DNA of 64,000 nucleotides. Source: Pseudomonas fulva. Lineage in GTDB: Bacteria > Pseudomonadota > Gammaproteobacteria > Pseudomonadales > Pseudomonadaceae. The notes under the pieces were generated by a model that was given only the letters and a program-made list of their open reading frames with translations, ran no database searches and was not told the DNA's origin. Position numbers and translations under genes: made by a program. This document shows, in pieces, positions 50,038 through 56,205 of this stretch. The stretch is from the NCBI RefSeq assembly GCF_023517795.1, contig NZ_CP082928.1, forward strand, positions 992,001-1,056,000. Reading direction: 5' to 3'. How positions within the stretch are numbered: position 1 is the stretch's first letter; each line of letters starts with the position of its first letter.

Positions 50038-50168
50038 CGTAACTGTACCGCAATGAAAAATCTGAAAATTTACATATTTTCAGAGCAAAGAACTGCCAAA
50101 CACGCCAAGTCACGGCAAATTCACAAACACCGGTACAGTTACAATCTAAATCACAGGCACAGTTACAA
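50038..50168. promoter_or_regulatory. Three GTACAGTTAC half-sites upstream of DUF1127 gene
   Basis: The gap 49938-50287 is AT-rich. CGTAACTGTACCG (50038-50050) is inverted against CGGTACAGTTACA (50131-50143); 12 bp match exactly. A third copy, GGCACAGTTACAA (50156-50168), repeats the second one 24 bp further on. This pattern of one inverted and two direct half-sites suggests an operator array. MocR/GntR-type regulators often use such TGTACA-like words; that assignment is inference. Confidence 0.6.
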
Positions 50169-50287
50169 AGCATCCTATCTAGTGCTCGGCTAATTTACTC
50201 CAGCTGTGGCTACTGCAAATCCCGCGCGAGGACGAAAATGGACGCCAGAACCTAACCAATCCCGCCAAAAGCGGAAGGATGCACGCC

Positions 50288-50500
50288 ATGGAACGTACCC
50301 TCAGTTCCGATCTGCTTGTCGACAACTCGTCCAAACCTGCCACCAGCCTGCCGCTGAACATCCTGGCCACCCTGCTCCTGTGGCAGCGCCGGATCGTCAG
50401 CCGCCGCCAACTGGCGCGTCTGGACCCTCGCCTGCTGGCCGATGCCGGTATCAGCGAAAGTCAGCGTTACGCCGAACTGAGCAAACCGTTCTGGCGCTAA
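50288..50500 (+). CDS. DUF1127 (YjiS-like) small protein
   Basis: A 70-residue protein with the DUF1127 core in its second half: LLLWQRRIVSRRQLARLDPRLLADAGIS. DUF1127 proteins are small, basic, often phosphate-, nitrogen- or RNA-related regulators in other bacteria; no role is proven for this one. GGAAGG lies 9 nt upstream of the ATG at 50288; ATG 50279 is an alternative. It is monocistronic, flanked by the operator-like repeats and a strong terminator. Confidence 0.87.
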   Translation: MERTLSSDLLVDNSSKPATSLPLNILATLLLWQRRIVSRRQLARLDPRLLADAGISESQRYAELSKPFWR

Positions 50501-50523
50501 TCGCGACACCTGAGCTTCTCCCG

Positions 50524-50558
50524 CAAAACCCCGCCGGCATGCAGCGCCGGCGGGGTTT
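50524..50558 (+). terminator. Terminator of the DUF1127 gene
   Basis: A perfect 14-bp stem (50524-50537 with 50545-50558) and 7-nt loop. The A-rich start and T-run end (GGGGTTTT) are classic. Confidence 0.92.
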
Positions 50559-50632
50559 TGTCGTTATGGGGCGCGATTGATCGAAGCCTGAGCGCCTCGT
50601 AAACAAAGCTACACAAACTGTGCAGGTGTTTT

Positions 50633-50661
50633 TCTACAGCGGCCTGCGGAGCGGTTAGAAT
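50633..50661 (+). promoter_or_regulatory. Sigma-70-like promoter of the DUF2388 operon
   Basis: TCTACA (50633-50638) and TAGAAT (50656-50661) with a 17-bp spacer match TTGACA/TATAAT at 4 and 5 positions. They lie 33 nt before the first DUF2388 start. Confidence 0.45.
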
Positions 50662-50693
50662 GGGGCTTTCCGTGAGCCGTAGAGACCAAGCCC

Positions 50694-51011
50694 ATGCCCA
50701 TCGTCCGCACCCTCGCCTTTTGCAGCCTGTTCGGCCTCGCCGCCTCTGCCAGCGCCAGCAGCTTCGTGGTGACCACCGACACCCTGGTCGATGCACTCGC
50801 CGCCACCATCGACACCACCTCCAATGCGACCTCCTCGGTGGTCGACAACAAGGTCGTGCTGGCTGCCAGGGATGACGCTGCCAGCTTCGTCGCCAGCCAA
50901 GGCGCCGTGCGCGGCGCGCACCTGGAAACCGCCCTGCGCCACATCCGCGAGCGCATGCCCAGCCTGCAGGCCGATGATGCGCAACTGGCGCAGGCCATCC
51001 TCGCCAATTAA
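50694..51011 (+). CDS. DUF2388 exported protein 1
   Basis: A 105-residue secreted protein with signal peptide MPIVRTLAFCSLFGLAASASA. The mature part (SFVVTTDTLVDALAATIDTTS then KVVLAARDDAASFVASQG) is the DUF2388 signature. A second member of the same family follows at 51087 and is about half identical, so the pair arose by tandem duplication. The function is unknown. The periplasmic location is inferred from the signal peptide. Confidence 0.88.
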   Translation: MPIVRTLAFCSLFGLAASASASSFVVTTDTLVDALAATIDTTSNATSSVVDNKVVLAARDDAASFVASQGAVRGAHLETALRHIRERMPSLQADDAQLAQAILAN

Positions 51012-51086
51012 GCGCATGTCGTTACCGGAACTGCGGCACAGGTTCCTCGTCCAAGCAGCCAATCAAATCCCATTCGGAGACCGTTC

Positions 51087-51407
51087 ATGAAGCGTCCGTT
51101 GTTAGCCGCCACCGCCTCGCTGGCCCTGTTCGCCGGCGCCGTGCAGGCCCAGACCCTGGTGGCCACCAGCAACATCATCGTCCGCGCGCTGGATCGCACC
51201 ATCGACTTCACCTCGGATACCACCACCTCGATCCGCGACATGAAAGTGGTGATCGAAGCCCGTGACGACGCCGCCAGCTTCGTCGCCAGCCAGGGCGATA
51301 TCCGTGGTGCCCAGCTGGAAGCCGCCTTTGGCGCGCTGCGCAGCCAGGTTCCCGAGGCCCAGAACGCCTCCGATCAGGTACTCGCAGAAGCCATTCTCGC
51401 CCTGTGA
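51087..51407 (+). CDS. DUF2388 exported protein 2
   Basis: A 106-residue paralog of the preceding gene. It has a signal peptide (MKRPLLAATASLALFAGAVQA) and the core TSNIIVRALDRTIDFTSDTTTS, KVVIEARDDAASFVASQGDIRGAQLE. GGAGACC precedes the ATG. Its stop codon overlaps the start of the DUF4105 gene (TGATG), which implies coupled translation and a shared role in the periplasm. Confidence 0.88.
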   Translation: MKRPLLAATASLALFAGAVQAQTLVATSNIIVRALDRTIDFTSDTTTSIRDMKVVIEARDDAASFVASQGDIRGAQLEAAFGALRSQVPEAQNASDQVLAEAILAL

Positions 51408-53353
51408 TGGCCGCCCGCGGCTGGCTTCTGTTGCTGACCCTGCTGGTCAGCACGGCCAGCCACGCCCAGTTGCAGTTCGCCCTCGACGACGCCGGGCTCG
51501 CCGCCGACCAACGCCTCGCCAGCCAGACCCTGCTCGACGAAGCCTACAACGCCTTGCCGCCACGCCTGCGTGATGCGGTGGATCGCGATGTGGTGGTGCG
51601 CTGGATTCCGCTGCCGGAAACCATCTACGGTCGTGCCGGGCGTCTTAGCGGCATCGAACTCAACGCCGCACTGCTGCCGGGCCTTACCGATGGCAGTGCG
51701 GCGACCACCCGCAACGGCCGCCCCCACGGCACGGTGCGCCAGGAACTGCTGGCCACCGTGCTCCATGAAATGACCCACCTTTACGACCGTGGCGCCTACT
51801 GGAGCGCCGAACAGCGCACCCTGCTGCGCCGCTGCCAGCGCCAGAACACCGACCTGGGGCCGGTCGGCCTGCGTGCCGAATGCCGTGGCCAGACCGAGCG
51901 GCGCTTCACCCTCAGCGACGAGCCACGCCTGCTCGACCTGGCCGGCTGGCCGCAACGCGTCGGCAAACGCGGTGAACGCGACACGCACAACGGTCAGGTC
52001 GCCCGCAGCCCGGACAGTTACGAGCTGAGCAACCCGCGCGAGTTCGTCGCGGTGAACATGGAATACTTTCTCCTCGACCCCGAATACGCCTGCCGCCGCC
52101 CCTCCCTGGCGCGCTTTTTCAGCGCCCATTTCGGCTGGTCGCCAGACAGACAGACGCCCTGCGGCAGCGGCTATGCCTACCTGAACGCCGGCCGTGATTT
52201 CGACAAGCAGGCGCTGGCCAACCTCGACCCCGAGCGCGTTTACCAAGTGGATTACCTGCTCGCCGAAGCCAACCAGAACATGGCCAGCCGCTGGGGCCAC
52301 AGCATGCTGCGCCTGGTGATCTGCGCACCGGGCCGGCCGCGCGGGCCGGATTGCCGGCTGGACCTGGACCAGCACCTGGTGCTGTCCTACCGGGCCTTCG
52401 TCAACGACGTGCAGCTGTCGAGCTGGGACGGCCTGACCGGCGCCTACCCGTCGCGGCTGTTCGTGCTGCCCCTGGCCCAGGTGATCGAGGAATACACCAA
52501 GGTCGAGCTGCGCAGCCTGGCCTCGGTGCCCCTGAAACTGCCGCGCGAACGCCTGGAGCAGCTGGTCGCCCGCGCCGTCGAGCAGCATTGGAGCTACGAC
52601 GGCGATTACTTCTTCATCTCCAACAACTGTGCGGTGGAAACCCTCAAGCTGCTGCGCAGCGGCACCGCCCATCCGCGCCTGCAGAGCCTGGACAGCATCA
52701 CCCCCATCGGCCTGCTGGAAGTACTCGAAGCCCGCGACCTGGCCGATGGCAGCGTGCTGGACGATTCCCGCGAGGCGCTGCGCCTGGGCTACCGCTTCGA
52801 CTCGTTCCGCGACCGCTACCAGGCCATGTTCAAGGTGCTGCAGCAGCGCCTGCCGATCCGCCAGCAACGCGTCGAGGACTGGCTCGAACAGCCATCGGCA
52901 CAACGCCGCCAGTGGTTCGAGCAGGCGGACCTGCGCGCCAGTGCCGCCATGCTGCTGCTCGAACAGGCCGCCATGCGTCGCCAGTTGCTGCTCTCCCAGG
53001 ACGAACTCAAGCAGCGCTACCTGACCGGCCGCGCCGCCAAGGATCCGAGCCTCAACAAGGCCGGCGACGCCCTGGAGCAGATCCTCGCCAACACCGGTTT
53101 CCTGAGCCGCCCGGCCGAACTGCTCGAAGGCGGCTACGGCCTGCCGCAGCAGGAAGAATGGCAACGCCTGGAAAGCGAAACCCGCACCCGCCAGCAGCAG
53201 CTGAGCCTGCTCAGCGCCGACCTCGACGGTGAAGTTCGCCGCCTGCTCGAACCCCAGCGCCTGGCCGAGCTGGAAGCCAACGAGGCCAACCTGAAGCTGC
53301 TTGGCGAGCACCTGCGCAAGCTGCACAAGGCCAGCGGCGGGCTGCAGCTGTAG
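51407..53353 (+). CDS. DUF4105 periplasmic protein with HExxH motif
   Basis: A 648-residue exported protein (signal peptide MAARGWLLLLTLLVSTASHA). The first part carries a zinc-protease-like H120-E-x-x-H124 (LLATVLHEMTHLYD). The middle (about 270-460) is a DUF4105 / Lnb-periplasmic-type domain with RWGHSMLRL and a later FFISNNCAVETL, a His-Cys pair reminiscent of papain-like folds. The C-terminal 150 residues are helical, coiled-coil-like. The gene forms an operon with two DUF2388 genes. An enzymatic role in the envelope (peptidase or acyl/amide hydrolase) is possible but unproven. Confidence 0.82.
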   Translation: MAARGWLLLLTLLVSTASHAQLQFALDDAGLAADQRLASQTLLDEAYNALPPRLRDAVDRDVVVRWIPLPETIYGRAGRLSGIELNAALLPGLTDGSAATTRNGRPHGTVRQELLATVLHEMTHLYDRGAYWSAEQRTLLRRCQRQNTDLGPVGLRAECRGQTERRFTLSDEPRLLDLAGWPQRVGKRGERDTHNGQVARSPDSYELSNPREFVAVNMEYFLLDPEYACRRPSLARFFSAHFGWSPDRQTPCGSGYAYLNAGRDFDKQALANLDPERVYQVDYLLAEANQNMASRWGHSMLRLVICAPGRPRGPDCRLDLDQHLVLSYRAFVNDVQLSSWDGLTGAYPSRLFVLPLAQVIEEYTKVELRSLASVPLKLPRERLEQLVARAVEQHWSYDGDYFFISNNCAVETLKLLRSGTAHPRLQSLDSITPIGLLEVLEARDLADGSVLDDSREALRLGYRFDSFRDRYQAMFKVLQQRLPIRQQRVEDWLEQPSAQRRQWFEQADLRASAAMLLLEQAAMRRQLLLSQDELKQRYLTGRAAKDPSLNKAGDALEQILANTGFLSRPAELLEGGYGLPQQEEWQRLESETRTRQQQLSLLSADLDGEVRRLLEPQRLAELEANEANLKLLGEHLRKLHKASGGLQL

Positions 53354-53432
53354 GGACGCGCCGCCGCTTCCCTGGCGATGTGCGCCACGTCAAGATCCTG
53401 CCAGCAATCCTGTACACGGGATTTTTTATGTA

Positions 53433-53460
53433 GAACTTTTCAAAACCGCTTCCAGTCGGA
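53433..53460 (+). promoter_or_regulatory. AlgU (sigma-22)-like promoter before the polysaccharide operon
   Basis: GAACTT (53433-53438) and TCGGA (53456-53460) with a 17-bp spacer resemble the AlgU consensus GAACTT-N16/17-TCTGA with one mismatch. It would start transcription near 53467, about 20 nt before the first ATG. It overlaps the inverted repeat at 53449-53481. Confidence 0.45.
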
Positions 53461-53481
53461 CTTTCGCCCCCTGACTGGAAG
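53449..53481 (+). promoter_or_regulatory. Inverted repeat covering the Shine-Dalgarno of the TackOD1-GGDEF gene
   Basis: CTTCCAGTC (53449-53457) and GACTGGAAG (53473-53481) are perfect 9-bp inverse arms with a 15-nt loop. The second arm contains the GGAAG ribosome site, 5 nt before the ATG at 53487. GGA triplets occur in the loop (53458-53460) and in the SD, the type of site bound by RsmA/CsrA. If transcription starts upstream of 53449, the hairpin would hide the ribosome site; if it starts at the AlgU-like promoter, the repeat may act as a DNA operator. Confidence 0.55.
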
Positions 53482-53486
53482 AGCCG

Positions 53487-54863
53487 ATGCCCGAACTTAC
53501 CCTGCGCATCGCTGAAGTAGCCACAGGCCACGACGCGCGGTTTCCTGCCGCCCATCGTTTCAGCGAACTCACGTCCCTGCTGCAGCAACCGGCCTTCGAT
53601 GCCGTGGTGCTGAGCGCCACCGAAGCCGAGAACCTGGCGCTGCTGCAGGCCCTGCGGCGCCAGCCGGCCTATCGCCTCAGCCTGATCTATTGCGCCAGCC
53701 AGACGCCGCTGGCCAGGGCCCTGGGCGACGGCCCGGCGCCTGCCCAGCCGGACAGGCTGCAGCAGGCCTGGCAGCAATGGCGCGAGCGCCTCAACCTGTT
53801 CAACAACGGCCGTGCCCCCGAGGGCCTGGAAGCCCAGCTGCTCGCCTACCTGTGGCTGCGTGCGCCTGGCACCCTCAAAGCGGTACGCGCGCCCTCGTCG
53901 ACCAGGCACTACGTCTACCCGCTGGTCGAGGCGCTGGGCGACGACCAGGTCAACGGCCTGGCGCTGGTACAGAACCTGGCCCAGCGCAACCTGCTCGACA
54001 GTACCGCGCTGGTCGATCGCATCCGCCTGTGCCGCAGCTGCGGCAGCGGGCAGCTGAACTACGTCGACGTGTGCGTGGAGTGCAACTCCCTGGACATCGC
54101 CCGCCAGCCGTCGCTGCACTGCTTCACCTGCGGGCATATCGGCGCGCAGACCGAGTACCTCAAGGACGGCGCGCTGGTCTGCCCCAACTGCCTGACCCGT
54201 CTGCGCCATATCGGCACCGACTACGACCGGCCGCTGGAGAACTACAACTGCAACAGCTGCGATGCCTTCTTCGTCGATGCCGACGTGCAGGCGCGCTGCC
54301 TGGACTGCGGCGAGCACCACGCCCCGGACGAGCTGCAGGTGCGCGAGATCCGCGACTACCAGCTCTCCGAAGGCGGCCTGCTGACCTCGCGCCAGGGCCT
54401 GGAGCGCAACACCGCCAATTACTTCAACGGCCTGTCGGTGGTCGGCGTCAGCACTTTCAAGACCCTGCTGGACTGGCAGCTGGAACTGATCGAACGGCAC
54501 AAGGCGCCGACCTTCGCGCTGCTCGGCATGCGCTTTCGCAACCTCGGCCGGGTACTCGAACGCCTGGGCCCGCAGCGCGGCCACGCGCTGCTCGACACGC
54601 TGATCGAACGCATCCAGGTGGCCATCCGCGACACCGACCGCTGCACCCGCACCAGCGAAGAACAGCTCTGGCTGCTGCTGATGTACACCGACTCTGCCGG
54701 CCTGCGCCGGGTGGTCGAGCGTATCAATGAAATCAGCGAGCTGTTCGTCGGCGAGGACCTGCAGGACATCCGTCTGACCACCAGTGGCTGCGTGGCGCCC
54801 AGCGGCCTGATCGACAAGGAAGATGCCGAACTGCTGATGGCCCGCCTTGCCGGAGAACTCTGA
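53487..54863 (+). CDS. TackOD1-like zinc-ribbon protein with degenerate GGDEF domain (putative c-di-GMP receptor)
   Basis: A 458-residue cytoplasmic protein without membrane helices. The N-terminal 170 residues resemble a degenerate receiver or helical domain. Residues about 180-300 carry six C-x2-C pairs (182/185, 196/199, 212/215, 232/235, 255/258, 271/274), forming three zinc ribbons like the TackOD1 output domain. The C-terminal part (about 310-458) has a GGDEF-type fold (LLGMRFRNLG... ALLDTLIERIQVAIRDTD). The catalytic GG(D/E)EF is replaced by TSEEQL (389-394), but the I-site RxxD is kept as R381-D-T-D384 in the right register. It is therefore likely to bind c-di-GMP and not make it, like PelD. 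Its stop overlaps the glycosyltransferase start. Confidence 0.8.
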   Translation: MPELTLRIAEVATGHDARFPAAHRFSELTSLLQQPAFDAVVLSATEAENLALLQALRRQPAYRLSLIYCASQTPLARALGDGPAPAQPDRLQQAWQQWRERLNLFNNGRAPEGLEAQLLAYLWLRAPGTLKAVRAPSSTRHYVYPLVEALGDDQVNGLALVQNLAQRNLLDSTALVDRIRLCRSCGSGQLNYVDVCVECNSLDIARQPSLHCFTCGHIGAQTEYLKDGALVCPNCLTRLRHIGTDYDRPLENYNCNSCDAFFVDADVQARCLDCGEHHAPDELQVREIRDYQLSEGGLLTSRQGLERNTANYFNGLSVVGVSTFKTLLDWQLELIERHKAPTFALLGMRFRNLGRVLERLGPQRGHALLDTLIERIQVAIRDTDRCTRTSEEQLWLLLMYTDSAGLRRVVERINEISELFVGEDLQDIRLTTSGCVAPSGLIDKEDAELLMARLAGEL

Positions 54864-56191
54864 TGAACGCGCTGGTCGAGCACCTGCACGCCTGGCTGGG
54901 CGAGGTCTACGGCGCCAATGGTCATTGGCGGCTGTTTCTCATGGTCTTCCCGTACTTCCTGCTGCTGGAGGTGCCGCTCAACCTGATGGTGCTGCTCGGC
55001 ACCCTGCGCTGGTTCGTGCGCAAGCGCAGTGCGCTGCCGCTGCACAACACCTGGCATCCGCGGGTGTCGTGCATCATCACCTGCTACAGCGAGGGCCGCG
55101 ATGTCGAGCTGACCCTGCGCAGCCTGGCCGAGCAGACCTACCCCGGGATGATCGAGATCATTCCGATCGTCGATGGCGCGGCCGCGAACAAGGCGACCAC
55201 CGAGGTGGTGCGGCGCTTCAAGGCCGAGCAGCGCCTGCCACGCAACCGGGTGATCCGCCCCATCGCCAAGTGGCAGCGCGGCGGCCGGGTGTCGTCGCTC
55301 AATACCGGGCTGGCGTACAGCACCGGCGAGATTCTCATCAACGTCGATGGCGACACCTCGTTCGACAACGACATGGTGGTGCGCATGGTCAGTCACTTCC
55401 GTGATCCCAAGGTGCCCGCCGTGGCCGGCAGCCTGCGGGTGCGCAATGCACGACAATCCTGGGTGGCGCGCATCCAGGCGCTGGAATACCTGCTGTCGAT
55501 CCACATGTGCAAGATCGGCCTGGCCGAGTGGAACCTGGTCAACAACGTGTCCGGGGCGTTCGGCGCCTTTCGCCGCAGCTTCCTGCAGCAGATCGGCGGC
55601 TGGGACACCCACACCGCCGAGGACCTGGACCTGACCCTGCGCATCAAGGCGTATTTTCGCCGCTACCGCCTGCGCATTCCGTTCGAGCCCCAGGCCATCG
55701 GCCACACCGATGCACCGGCGACCCTGCGCGGCTTTCTCGACCAGCGCCTGCGCTGGGACGGCGACCTGTTCTTCGTCTACGTGCGCAAGCACCGCCATGT
55801 GTTCACGCCGCGCCTGCTGGGCTGGCCGAACTTCCTGATGCTGATGGTCAGCGGCCTGTTCTTCCAGCTGGTGCTGCCGTTCATCATCCTCGGCTACAGC
55901 CTGGTGGCGGTGATCATCCTGCCGTTCACCGCGCTGCTGTTCTATTCCCTGCTGATCTACGCGCTGTACCTGGCGATGAGCACGCTGCTGTACCTGGGCC
56001 TGATGCTGATGGTCAGCGAGCGGCCGCGGCAGGACCTGCGGTTGATCTGGGTGCTGCCCTTCTATCCCCTGGCGATGTACGCCCTGCGCTGCTGGAGCGT
56101 GGTCGCCATTCTCAATGAAACCCTGCGGCGCGGGCACGAGGAATCGAGCATGGCGCCCTGGTGGGTGCTCAAACGGGCCAATCGATTCTAA
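54863..56191 (+). CDS. Processive GT2 membrane glycosyltransferase (polysaccharide synthase)
   Basis: A 442-residue inner-membrane GT2 enzyme. One or two N-terminal helices (about 22-48) precede the catalytic domain, and four or more helices follow (about 315-400). The GT2 motifs are D162-G-D164 (NVDGDTSF), the acceptor-site E253-D254 (TAEDLDLT) and Q294RLRW298, the QxxRW signature of processive synthases such as cellulose, hyaluronan, alginate and PNAG synthases. It lacks a C-terminal PilZ domain, so c-di-GMP control would have to come from the neighbouring degenerate GGDEF protein. The sugar substrate is unknown. Starts by TGATG overlap. Confidence 0.88.
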   Translation: MNALVEHLHAWLGEVYGANGHWRLFLMVFPYFLLLEVPLNLMVLLGTLRWFVRKRSALPLHNTWHPRVSCIITCYSEGRDVELTLRSLAEQTYPGMIEIIPIVDGAAANKATTEVVRRFKAEQRLPRNRVIRPIAKWQRGGRVSSLNTGLAYSTGEILINVDGDTSFDNDMVVRMVSHFRDPKVPAVAGSLRVRNARQSWVARIQALEYLLSIHMCKIGLAEWNLVNNVSGAFGAFRRSFLQQIGGWDTHTAEDLDLTLRIKAYFRRYRLRIPFEPQAIGHTDAPATLRGFLDQRLRWDGDLFFVYVRKHRHVFTPRLLGWPNFLMLMVSGLFFQLVLPFIILGYSLVAVIILPFTALLFYSLLIYALYLAMSTLLYLGLMLMVSERPRQDLRLIWVLPFYPLAMYALRCWSVVAILNETLRRGHEESSMAPWWVLKRANRF

Positions 56192-56205
56192 GGCGTTACT
56201 ACTCA

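Noticed and set aside
53487..54863. Active diguanylate cyclase
   Set aside because: The GG(D/E)EF signature is replaced by TSEEQL, so catalysis is unlikely.
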